Shown one piece after another: positions 11,066-22,293 of a stretch of DNA of 64,000 nt. This DNA is from Plumapathes pennacea (lineage: Eukaryota > Cnidaria > Anthozoa > Antipatharia > Myriopathidae). Made by a program: the position numbers and the translations under genes. Positions within the stretch are counted from its first letter, which is position 1; the number at the start of each line of letters is the position of its first letter. The stretch is taken from NCBI GenBank assembly GCA_964036295.1, contig OZ038466.1:19892597-19956596 (forward strand), read 5' to 3'. The notes under the pieces are model-generated. The model saw only the letters and a program-made list of their open reading frames with translations. It was not told the DNA's origin and made no database searches.

Positions 11066-13848
11066 ATGGCGGACTATGGTGATCGAGAGATGATTTTAGC
11101 CAATTTTCAGGTACGTGCTTCACAGATCTAGCTTCTTAGGTGTTTGTGGAATCCCTCTAATGTCTTTCTCGTTTTCGACCAAAGGGCATCACAGGAATCG
11201 AAAATCTCGACGAGTGTATAACACTGCTGGATCATCATGACTGGGATTTGATGGTGATTTTTTTTTTTTTTTTTTCTTTTGTCGATTTTAATTCATGGTA
11301 GACTTCATGCGAGGCCTTGTTAAGATAGCAATGTCTCATAAACCACCTTTTCTCTAGGCTTGTGTGAATTCCGTCCTTGGCAACTCGACCGTTGAGGAGG
11401 AGTGCGTTGATTCACCCCTGCGAGCTGGGTGAGTTTTGTTTTAGCTTCACGGATCAGACATACAGTACTCCCTACTCACTTTCCTTAGGCTCTTGGGCGA
11501 TTATAGATCTTTACAGAACACTTGATCAGATCTTCAACGAGAATAATCTGGGCAACTTTATGGGCTTTTAAAACAAGTCGTTGCGTCATCAATCGTGCGT
11601 CATGTTGGAATTCCTGTGTTGATTTTACGTTAATAATCCGATAAAGCACGCAGGCTACTGTAAGTATTCTAGAAAGTGGCCGCATTACGTCGTCAATGTT
11701 GGATTGTTCAACTGGCAAGGAATTTGCTCTTCACAAGATTCTTCGAAAAAATTATGCCGGGTTCGTATGTCACTTCCGGTAAAATTGTTTCTTCTCGTAT
11801 CAATGAATATCTTGCCTATTCACGACCAAAACTGGTAACAAAAACTGTAACATCTACATCGACTCTATCCCTTAGAACGTGCTGTGTTACAGACTTTAAT
11901 TAAAAGCAAAATCAAGCAAGCAGAAGCACTGAAAACAAAACAGAGTATTTAATAATATCCTCATTATATATTAATCACAATGTATTAAGTAAACACAAAG
12001 CAATAATGCAGAAAGCTGATAACCTAAATTAAAATGTCCTATCATCAACTCACAAGTGAGATACATGTACTGTACATTATGTCTTCGTTCTGGATATTTT
12101 ATCGATATCTATGTGGCAGTGGAATATTACAAATAGCTTAACCTTTTACGTTTTTTGTTTTGTTCTTGTAGTTGCACACCTCCTCAGGCATTTGGAGAAT
12201 CAATACCATTACAACATCCTCCAAGAAGATTGAAAATGCTTGTGGAATGGCAAGACAAAACAATCACACTTACTCTTGATGATACAGAGACTGTAGGTAT
12301 GTTCACATATGCATGTGTTAGATGCTGTGGTTCCAGTGCAATGCATCTCTGCTACATATTCTTGTGGAGTGTGAAGGGGTCTTCTGGTTCAGTATAGGGG
12401 AAAGTCTGAATAACCTTTTCACTCCCAAGCTCCAAAACACAAATTGTCCAAACTTGAGCAAGGGCATGTATCAAAAGCCTGCAAGTTCTCCTTGTATTGT
12501 ATGACATATTTCTGGCAAGAAACTGATTGATAACTCTTGGGAGTGAAAGGTTTTTGTATTCATAATATTTATTGTTAATTTATATGAAGAGCATGATGTG
12601 AAAGTCTACATTGTAAATTGTTCATTTATACCATACAGAGTAGAGTTTTTTTTTGTTTTTTTTTTTGTTGTTTTTTTTTTTTTGGATTGAGAGAAACATG
12701 GCAGTTTAATGGCAAATATTTGATTCCTAGTGTATTAATAATATCTTATTTATTATTAATATCTTACTTGGAACTCAGGCACCATAAAACACATGTTAGA
12801 GTTGCAAGTTGGAGTACCCACCAGCCAGCAAAGCCTCATGGGATGGTCAAACCAGATAACGATATCAGACAGCGTGAGTTATTAATAGTCAGAAAACAAA
12901 TTTAATAAATTACTGTGTACTGTACATAACTGTATGTTCAATGACACAACCACTTAATACACAATCATGTAAAATGTAGACTCCAGTACTAAAGTTTACA
13001 CCTAATTTTCATGTACCTAACAAGCATTTACCATAATGTCCTCTGCTAGAAGTGCTTGACTTTCTTCAATTCTGCTTGGATTTATACTATTGTCCAGCAC
13101 AACAGGACAAATACAGTAATATTATTAGGAGCTGGCCCATTAAGTACTAGGAGCATCCATCTCTCCCACAACGGTGTTTCCTCATTTTGTGCTAAAAATA
13201 ATAGACAGACCCATTATGAATGTAATAAATCATTTTCATTTTACTGTATCTTCATGGCAGAGTGTGTTAAAATCGTTAAACCTTCGAGAAGAAACAACAC
13301 TGGTCTTGCTGACCCCAAAAGTAACAGAGACACCTAAAGAAGTTCAGCCATGCTCATCGAAATCCCTGGAAAACGGAGAAGCAATGTAAGGGATATAATA
13401 CCTGTGTGGAAGTGTAAAAAGTAACGAAACGTGCTAAATTGGTATTAATTTAATTTATTAACTATAAATTGTTGTGAATTATGCTAATTTTGTATTATTT
13501 AGTATATGTTATAGGACTACATGCTGTCCAATTTGGAAATAATTGGATGAGAAAAATTCCAAGTACTGCCAAAATTGGATGAGGCCACAGGCCAAGTCTA
13601 ATTTGGCAGTTAAAGGAATTTTTTAAATTAATTTATTTCCAAATTGGACAGCGTGTAGTCCTCTGTGATAATTATATTGCACATGAGGAAATATTAAATT
13701 ATTGCTGTTGTTTGTATAGACATTTATTGTATTTTTCAGACTGTCTAATTAATCTTTAATTAAGAAAATTTAAGGAGTAATACAGTGGTTGCTTGTATGG
13801 GATATTGAATGTACAATATAATTAGTATAGGTAATCGCATGATTTCAA

Positions 13849-13883
<35 letters not shown>

Positions 13884-16800
13884 CAAAGACCACAAAATTG
13901 CACGAGCGCCACGCGAGTGCAATTTGTGGTCTTTGAAAACTTTACGAGTGCTTATTTATTCAAAATTGCACGAGAAATCATGTGATTGCTTGTTAATAAC
14001 ATGCATACAATAATTTTTGTCGAGGAATCTTTTTTCAATTTCGTTACAATTCACAAGTGTCTCAAGAACTTTGTTTCTCGAAACAATCAGAATCGTCCTG
14101 AGGAATAAAAACGCTTTCTGTTTTGTTTGGCTTTGCCTCAAATACGCGCGCCAGTTATCGGCAATTTTCAATTTCAAATTTCTGCACTGTTAATTTCACA
14201 TTTCTGCACTGTTAATTACACATTTTTGCACTGTTTGGGATAAATTGACATGCGCTCAGCCAATCAGAATGCAGAAATTATTGTATGCATGTTATTAATT
14301 TATTAACTATAGCTGTTATGAATTGTGCTAAATTGGTATTAATAAATTTATTAATTAACTGTCTTTCAGTGCCAGTTACAATTATTGCACAGCAGCAAAG
14401 AATCACAACTCAATAGAAAAAGTCATGCTAAATATTCAACATAAGGGATCTGAGTTCAACTTGCCATACCCGGTATCAAAGTCTGTTGGTGAGGTAGGTC
14501 AGTTTATTCTTGTGGTGCAAATATAACCATTGACCCTTTAATGTACAGTAGTTGAGGTTATAAAAGAAAGGTCAATTTTCGAAATAAGCCCCCCCCCCCC
14601 CTCTCTCCCCCCACTTCATGCTGTTGACTTCAAACACCAAAATTATCCGAGAAACAAAACAAATGACACACATTAGATGCTTGGTTGTATATTTTTAACT
14701 TTACATTTCCCACATTTAACGTCACATAGTATTTTGTTGATCAAGAATACACAGTACCTCTTGTTGTCATCTATCTTTTTAAATGAGCCCCTCTACAAGG
14801 TCAGTTCTTAAATGAGTCCCTCTGGGACATAACAAACATAAAACCAAGTCAGTTACATGATTGCTTCTGAAGGGCTCTAAAGGGATTAAAGAGTCTATAT
14901 AACCATTGTAATCCCTGCCACAGTCTCAAATTAATGTATAATTATGTACTTGACTGCTTTCTTTATTGCCCAGGTTAAAGTAGATATACACTCGTTGACT
15001 GGGCTTCCTGTAAGAAAGCAGTGTTGGTCCGGATGGCCAGACGGCGTTACAGACAGTGTAAGTCCTGTTATTATAGTACATTGTATGATGCTTCCTGCTT
15101 CCCCATGTACAACATTCTTATGCAGTGGAATGTGAAGACTAGTTTTTGTCTGTGTCACCGCAGAAGCGAAACTTATATACTGAAGGCCATAAATTGTGTG
15201 TGGTGGTGTTTCAAGTGCTATCCTTCATCAGAGCAAAAACAAAAGGCTAATTTAAATTCCTCAGCCATATTTTATTTACATCAGCCAAGTATTGTATGTT
15301 GTACACAGGTAGATTCCCTTGCTTAATCATGGTATAGTTGTCTGCAAACAGTATACTTTTTTACAATATTGAGTATATACATTCTTTTCCAGATGTCCTT
15401 AGGAGAGGCTGATTTATCATTCCCAGTGCATTCATTGACAGTAAAAGATATGGAAAGAAGCCCAAAATCACTGCCGGTAAGTGCTGAATGAAAGTAAACG
15501 ATATGGGAAAAGTACTGTATTTGTGAAGCACTTAGGAAGTGTAAGAATCATGTCTTGTATTCTGCTACTTTCGAGAGTACAACAGATATAATCATTCTGC
15601 CAAATATTAAGGAAGCATAAGGCATTTTTTATATATCTCAAAATGATCAAATTTTTACGGCGTCGCTGCGAGAAATGACCGCAAGCTAAAATTGCATTGC
15701 GTTATCGCCTGGGCCCGGTTTTTCGAAGGTCGATTAAGCTAATCCAAGATTAACGAAATTCTTTCTCTCGACCTCTCTGTCATTAAACTGCTTGGTTTTG
15801 TTCGAAGGTGGATTAGAAAGCTTGTTCCAGCTTAAAACATCATCAAGAAAGTCGTTGTGGACGAAACTTTCACGTTTTCAAGCATATAAATGACAAGAAA
15901 GTCTAGACCTAATCCAGGATTAGCCCCGTAATTGTGCTTTGAAAAACCGGGCCCTGATATATTGTATTCACATACTTTTGCAGGGAACTTCCAAAGCTTC
16001 TCCGGTTGACGTGGACATGGAGGTCACCAATTGTGACAGCAGCGACAACGAAGACGACTCGTCCTTACCGATTGAAGAAGACGATATGTTCGGTGATGTA
16101 CCTTCTGCGAGTAAACAGATCCACGAAATGTGTAAGCATCTTGCCAAAATAAGGACCGAACTCTCAAAATCGTTACATGTTGCACAAAGGAAGCTCTAAA
16201 GCCCTAGCCAAACGAAATGCAAATCGACGCAAGTCGATGCAAGTTTTGAAACTTTCGCGAACTTGCGTTTTGTTTGCCCACTCATTTGCACAGACTTGCT
16301 CTGACTGCCATTGACTTGCATCAGATTTGAACATGTTCAAACTTTCATGCAAGTTGACGCAAGCTTTTCACCGTTTAGCCAACTCAAGTTAATGCGAGTT
16401 TTTCTGTTACGGAAACGTTACAATCAATAAAATGCATTTTCGCGAGATTTTTTTCTTTTTTCTTTTTTTTTTTTTTTTAACGCAAGAACCCTTTTATGAA
16501 ACTTGCATGAGACTGCATCGACTTGCATCTGGTTTACCCAGGGCTTAATGCATTACCTTTTTTATATTTTGAACTTCTGATTGGTTTCTTCTTCAGAGTA
16601 AAACCAATAATTGCAAATTACTTAGCTACTGGTTGGTTGAAGTGTTTTCTTACAGCCCTTGTGATTGGCACTGTAATATTACTTTGGTTTTGGTTTTGAT
16701 GAAAGTCATTTAGCAAGAGCTGCTCCTACTGTTGTTTCACTTCTTTTAGTGCCAAGCAGCTGTACGGACACAGCAGAGGCGTTAGTCAAATTCACAACCC

Positions 16801-19800
16801 AGTTTGAAGAACGGTATGTACTGCAGTCACTGCTGATACGCATGCAAGATACTTTAAATCTTTCACCCCAAGAGTGATCAGCTTCAATTTTCTCCTCCAG
16901 TTTCTCACCAGAGATATATCATACAGAAAGGAGAACTTGGCGTTTGATAGCTTGCCCTGCTGACTAAACTATTATTTCTCATTACATCACTCATACATTT
17001 CCTTCTCACAAGGTTGGGAGAATCTGTTCGAGGGTTTGTGTGTAGTACGGCACCGGGGCGGGAAACCTCTAAAAAACCGTTTATGAAAAGCAAAATCAGC
17101 AAAGGGCGTTGTAAGTCTGCCCGCCTTCTTTAAATATATGCTCTAGAGATTGATTCGATCAGTTTTTGACAATGAAACATAGGCAAAACGAAGCAGTGAA
17201 ATGGTTCAAATGTTGAAAGTGAAAGTTACGTTCGCAGTTATAAAGCAACGTTTGCCGTTGCAAGGGTAAACCGGAACAATTCCGAGACTCAACAAGAATG
17301 GATTTTCTTTCTGCTAAAAGTTGCTTTAGAACTGCGAGGTTCACTTTTACTGCCATTTTCTGTTCGCAGTTTATATAATTATGTTCTTTATCGTGTATAA
17401 ATCATATCGGTTTAAATGTTGTTGAGAAGTATTTTACTATCTCTAAAAGGTATGGTGATGTACATCCGCACTTCTACATGGGGCCCCTGTCCGAGGCTAT
17501 TAAGGAAGCCAATGGAAATTCAGCCAAAGAGGTCAGGATTTGCTGTCGACTTTGTGTTGGTTCATATTTGTGGTGTAGTTTAGCGCATTGTGGTGTAATG
17601 TGAGTTTACTGGTGAAATGCAGTATAATGTACTGTGTAAAAGTACACTGTATTGTACTGGAGCAAGTGTAGAATAGTGTAATGTGCATAAGAGTGTCCTG
17701 TAGAATAGTGTACGGTATGGTAGAGTTACACAGTGTAGTTTAGTGTAGAAGCGTAGCGTATACAGTACGTGTATTGTACTTTATTATATAGACACGAGTG
17801 TTTTACTGGAAAATATACCGTGCGTAAAATCCATACGAAACTACATCTGGGACCCGAGTGGCGTATTTTCCATATCCTCACTAGTGAGGATATCGTTGGC
17901 ATCATTTCCCGCTTGTTTGTGCAATTTCTCGTAAAACACTCGTGTCTAATATAATAAAAAGAAAATTACACGGCAGCTTGAAGATATGGATTTTATTTTC
18001 TCGTGGTAAAAACAATATTTTACTCACTCGCGAAGCGCTCGTTCGTAAAATACTGTTTTTACCACTCGAAAATAAAATTCATATCTTCGCGCCGCCGTGT
18101 AATATCCTCTATTTATTGTAGACTAAACAGTGAATTTTACCACAACACACTAGTTTCTCGCTCTCTGATTGGTCGATTTACCGTGGTAAATAAGAGTCCA
18201 GACAACGATGCTGACGCCAGCTGACGCCAGCATGTCACGTTTTGCAGCGAAATACAACGAAAGTTTCCTGTATATTTCTAAATGTTGTGGTAAAAAACAA
18301 ATTTCCACTGGTTTGCCGTGGTGTGGACTCTTATTTACCACGATTTACGTCATCACATGGTCAAAATTAGTTGCGGACTCACTCGGCGAAGCGCCTCGTG
18401 AGTCCACAACATTTTTACCATGTGATGACGTAAATCGTGGTAAATAAGAGTCCACACCACGGCAAACCAGTGGAAATTTATTAAGTGTACTTTACTTTAC
18501 TTTATAAAGCCCAATGTAGAACTTTGTACTGTGGTGGGCATTAAAGTGGTACTTACAGTAAAGTGTAATGTATTGGTGTGGTTTGTTACAGTGTAGTGTT
18601 GTGTGATGCGGTGTATAGTGTAGTAGCCTACAGTGAGATGCAATGTAATATGTAACGTACAATAGAATAGGGTAGGGTAGCGTGGCGTAACGGATTGTGG
18701 GTGTAATGCACTGTCGTGTACTGCACGTGTTTCTTGATAATTGTATATACGTTGTGACACTTTGATGCAGTATAATCGTGTGCTTGGTATTCGGTGTTTC
18801 TCTTCAAACTTTGTAATCTCAAACATCCGCTTCCTGTCGACAGAGAAAAGCTCTCCTGGTTTATCTCCACCATGATGGCAGCATTCTGACAAACGTCTTC
18901 TGCAGGTAAGAAAGAATCTGCCTTTCACTGTTGAATATTTTCTGTGCTGGTATTCTTTCATTTGAGTGGTCACACCTTTAGGTTTTATTTGATAATTCAA
19001 GAGGTGGAGGTTTTCTAAGTTGAGTAAAATTCACCTTTCGTAGACAAAGGGTTCAACTGCATTTTCAACTCTCTTGTTTTCAACTCTGTCGTTTTGCAGT
19101 CAATTATTGTGTGCAGACAGTATCGTCGACTACATCTCTGAGAACTTCCTTATTTGGGCATGGGATATGACGCATGACAGCAACCAGGCAAAGTAAGTGA
19201 CTCGTCAGCTGCCGCGTATGTCGATTTAATTTAAGTTAGATCGGTTTTCGAATGACTGTCGAAAGTAACTGTGTGATTGCTTTGGTTTTGCGTTTGCTAC
19301 GCTTGTGGATTGGTCCAAACAAGTTTGGCAGAATTCTCGGCCAATCAAGAGTGAGACCAAAACCAATTGCGATCTTCTCGCGCAAGCAAGTGCTGAATGG
19401 TTTCTTCTTCAAAGTTGAAGCAAATGCAAATTATTTTGGTTTCTTGTTTGTTGAAAGTGTTTCTCATGGCCTCTGTAGTTAGGGCCGTAATTTTTAGTTT
19501 GGCTTTGAAAGTCAATGAATCGATAACCGCTCTATTTTCTTGTGTTGTCTTGTGTATATTTATTTATTTGTTTGTTTGTTTGTTTGTTTTCCCACTTATC
19601 TTTGCTTTGTGGTGTATTCTTCAGGTTATTGGACTTGGCAATACACAATTTTGGCAGCGTGGCAGCCAACACCATTCGCGGGTTTCGTCCCGAACAATTT
19701 CCGCTGATGCTGGTCGTTATGAAGAACCGATCCGCCATGGAAGTGTGCTCCGTACTCCAAGGTACTGTACGAACAAAGGTTACCCAGAGTAATGTTTGTT

Positions 19801-22293
19801 CAATCCGCGATGAATTGTTTCTGTGATGTCCGGTACGCCCGTGTTGAGTACACATTGAGTACCCTGCCAGGCAGAGGTTCCCAGAAAAAAGAACCGTTTG
19901 TGTGAAGTGATCTGCACAGTTCAGCTGTGGGGTGGTGGTGTTGTTGTGTTTTGGCTTTGTGCCAAGTCGGTGTTTTCCTTTCAGGTGCAGTAACGCTGGA
20001 TGAGCTGATCACGGGCCTGATGGGAGCACAAGAAACATTCCACCAGGCCATGTTGGTTGAGATCAAAAGCGAGGTCCGTGTTCTACTGTCTTCCACTAAT
20101 TACTGTATCTGAGGATTTTTTTTTTTTTTTTTTTCTTTCCTCTCCTTGTAAATGTTTTCAGTTATTAGTTTCGTCCAACTCACTGCGATTAAGCAAATAG
20201 TTTGATACGTCAAGTGTTCTTGGCGGGAAACTGATTAAAGCTGGTGTTCGAGCGTCGCAATTTTCCCGCGCTTTCCCACACCCCAACGCTTTCTCGAGAA
20301 GAACATTAGAACGAGGTTTACACAGATAGCGTTGTGTCGAGGCCCGGAGGTCACGTGACAGTTGTGTTGTTTTACTCGCGCAGGAAGAGCGTGAAGCGCG
20401 GGAATCAGTGAAACGAGAACAGGATGTGGCGTACGAAGAGTCGCTCAGAGAGGATAGAGCAAAGGTTTGGACTGAACCAATTCTGAGACTGAACTGCCGC
20501 TGAAAAGTATCAAATATATTTTCATCAAGCAAATGCATGAACCCCATCAGGAGAAAGAGCCTGTCAAGATTAAGAAGTTTAAAGTGACATTTCGAGCGTT
20601 AACCCTTCGTCGGAGCAGGGCTAACACTCGAAACGTCAGCTCAAATTTCTTAACGACGTACAGTTTTCACGCATTGACCCTTAGTCGATTTGTCAAACGT
20701 CTTTTTCCGCGCCGACGCAATCAAAAACGTGTTCTCCCAAGTGCTAGCTTTCCAGTACATGTTGAAATTAATCATACAGCCAAGTTTCAGAGCTATAGCG
20801 GAGCGCGGCCGTGAAAAAACTTTCGGCTTTTTGCCCGAAGACTCGCTAGCCCAGATATTCGTGCGAAGTCTATATGAAACGAGTCGTTGCTGCTTGTGTC
20901 GCCAGGCCCAAGAGAAACGACGGCAGGAAGAAAAAGAAATGCTGAGCAAGAAGTTAGAACAAGAAAGACAGCTACACGAAGCGCAAGTGAAGGAAGTAAG
21001 CACCTCACGTGACTTATGACGTGTAACACGGACACCCCTCTTGATTCTAATGGCCTGGCAATACGAGGACACATTGTGGCGGCAACACTGTCCTTTGATG
21101 TTTCCAGAGTGGCAAAACGTGCGGCAACATTGTGGTGCTCAATGCGGACACAACAAATGTTTCTGAAGTTTTTCAGAAACATATTTTGTGCCCGGGACAC
21201 AAATTTGTGTCCGCAACAAATGTTTCGCGCGTGGCAAAACGGGGCAACATTTGGGAAACATGCGCGCGCTACCAATGTTGCCGCCACAATGCGTCCTCGT
21301 TTCCAGGCCTTAATTGTTCTCTCTCTCTCTCTCTTGTTCCAGGCCCAGCGACTGTCGCTTATTGATCAGCTTCCCGAAGAGCCTGGACCCGAGTGCACCG
21401 ACCCAGTCTCCTCGTTGCGCTTCAGACTACCATCTGGTGAGATAGTCACCAGGCAGTTTCTTGCTAGTAACCCCCTACAGGTGCGTGTTTTATCATGGTA
21501 CCATAATCCTACACATAAAACTTGTAGTAATGGAAACCCGCGATGGTGGTGGTGATTTTCTCTCCGCTGCAAAGCACTTCACCCAGGATTTCATCTTCAT
21601 TCAGTATTTTCCATCTTATAGGTTGTGACGACATTCATTCAATCAAAAGGATTCCTGGAAAATGAATATCACTTTATGTTGAATTTCCCGCGGCGAGAGG
21701 TAAGGCGCGCACTTGCGCACATATCCCTCACAGTCGTATTTTTAGTTTGTAGGGGCTTGCCATTGTTCTTCAAGGCTTGTTTGTTTGTAGGTTCCTACAA
21801 TGTTGCCCAAACAATAAAAGTGACCCTAACCTTTGTTGTGAGGTCCCTACATCGAAGCACTGACATACAGTTCCACATTAACGCGTTTTATTTGGGCTAG
21901 TTGCTTATTCGCCCTCCGTCCACACTTGGACAATTACTTGAAAACGAAGGATTTCGAAAATTGGACACGAATGCGTTTTCATCTCTCGTTTTCGCTGTTT
22001 ACAGAAATCGGGACGTTTTGAAAACGTTCCACCTTTGGCTGCGTTTTCGAATCGATGCATTTTTAGCACCGAATTCGATCGCTTTCGTGCAGACGGGAGG
22101 CGAAAATGCATCGAAATCGAGCTGAAATTTCCGTGGTTCTTCTGTCACAGATGCGCAGTGTCTGTGTGGTCGTACATTCAGAACTCAGGGTAGTTTTCTT
22201 TTTTCATTGCAGTTGTGCAAAATGGACGCAACACAAAGTCTGCAAGCTTCGGGACTTTATCCACAGGAAACGATATTCGTACAGGAGCGTTGA
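11066..22293 (+). CDS. FAF1: FAF1, UBA/UBX-domain FAS-associated factor 1
   Basis: Complete, 21 exons: 11066-11110, 11185-11253, 11358-11428, 12172-12296, 12779-12873, 13261-13385, 14370-14493, 14974-15057, 15393-15476, 15984-16131, 16750-16813, 17450-17531, 18844-18905, 19100-19192, 19625-19761, 19985-20073, 20384-20464, 20906-20995, 21343-21480, 21622-21699, 22213-22293. They join to 655 codons, 654 aa (human 650). FAF1 binds ubiquitinated clients by its UBA domain and the p97/VCP ATPase by its UBX domain, feeding proteasomal degradation and modulating FAS and NF-kB signalling (family knowledge). Order: UBA (about 5-45, DREMILANF, GIENLDECITLL), two ubiquitin-like domains (about 90-165 and 180-260), an acidic stretch (about 280-310), UAS thioredoxin-like domain (about 340-485, YLHHDGSILTN, NFLIWAWDM), Arg/Glu-rich coiled coil (about 500-560) and UBX (about 570-654) with the p97-contact FPR at 624-626. 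Introns hold several foldback elements. Confidence 0.96.
12410..12552. mobile_element. MITE family C copy in FAF1 intron 4
   Basis: Starts cctttt cactcccaag and ends ttgggagtgaaagg, short inverted ends shared with the 31345, 55848 and 63546 copies. The interior shares the phrase ttctccttgtattgtatgac with them. It is non-coding. Confidence 0.7.
13514..13661. mobile_element. 148-bp foldback element
   Basis: Arms ggactacatgctgtccaatt and aattggacagcgtgtagtcc are complementary over about 30 bp, and a further internal pairing is visible. Lies in FAF1 intron 6. No coding frame. Confidence 0.85.
13831..14299. mobile_element. Pair of abutting inverted-repeat elements
   Basis: 13831-13990 is a near-perfect hairpin with arms of about 75 bp; its centre is near 13907 and both arms carry gaccacaaa and gcacgag blocks. 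Directly beside it, 13991-14016 (ttaataacatgcatacaata) is the reverse complement of 14275-14299, bounding a second element of about 310 bp that contains three tandem repeats of a short phrase (catttctgcactgttaatt) near 14175-14235. All lie in FAF1 intron 6. Confidence 0.8.
15711..15954. mobile_element. MITE family B, copy 1
   Basis: About 244 bp with ends gggcccggtttttcgaagg and the complementary ttgaaaaaccgggccc. Inner phrases such as gattaagctaatccaagatt and cctaatccaggattagcc are also inverted. It lies in FAF1 intron 9, just upstream of the acceptor of exon 10. The same element recurs at 50693-50920. Confidence 0.85.
16861..17045. mobile_element. MITE family C copy in FAF1 intron 11
   Basis: In the opposite orientation to the 31345 copy: it begins tttcaccccaagagtgatca and continues with cagtttctcaccagagatat and ttctcacaaggttgggagaa. 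Non-coding. Confidence 0.65.
17783..17954. mobile_element. 172-bp foldback element
   Basis: Terminal arms tatagacacgagtgttttac and gtaaaacactcgtgtctaat are complementary. A small palindrome (atatcctcactagtgaggatat) occupies the middle. Lies in FAF1 intron 12. Confidence 0.85.
17965..18103. mobile_element. 139-bp foldback element
   Basis: Arms attacacggcagcttgaaga and atatcttcgcgccgccgtgt pair over about 65 bp with few mismatches and a centre at about 18034 (cgaagcgctcg). It starts about 10 bp after the preceding foldback. FAF1 intron 12. Confidence 0.85.
18181..18479. mobile_element. Nested foldback with near-perfect 181-bp hairpin
   Basis: 18299-18479 is a near-perfect inverted repeat: aaatttccactggtttgccg on the left pairs with cggcaaaccagtggaaattt on the right, arms about 80-85 bp, centre ggcgaagcgcc near 18389. 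The segment gtggtaaataagagtcca also occurs at 18183, so the hairpin looks like a rearranged or second copy beside a related element. FAF1 intron 12. Confidence 0.85.
19237..19534. mobile_element. MITE family A, copy 2
   Basis: Left end tagatcggttttcgaatgac, right end aatcgataaccgctcta. The interior has ttgctttggttttgcgtttg as in copies 4 and 5. About 298 bp in FAF1 intron 14. Confidence 0.8.
21047..21313. mobile_element. 267-bp inverted-repeat element in FAF1 intron 18
   Basis: Ends taatggcctggcaatacgag and ctcgtttccaggcctta are complementary, followed inward by attgtggcggcaacac against aatgttgccgccacaat. Further palindromic blocks (aacaaatgtttc, acaaatttgtgtcc) sit inside. Frames through it are chance. 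Confidence 0.85.

Noticed and set aside
20793-21555. Frames of 164 and 179 codons on opposite strands
   Set aside because: Both cross FAF1 exons 18-19 and the inverted-repeat element between them in wrong frames.
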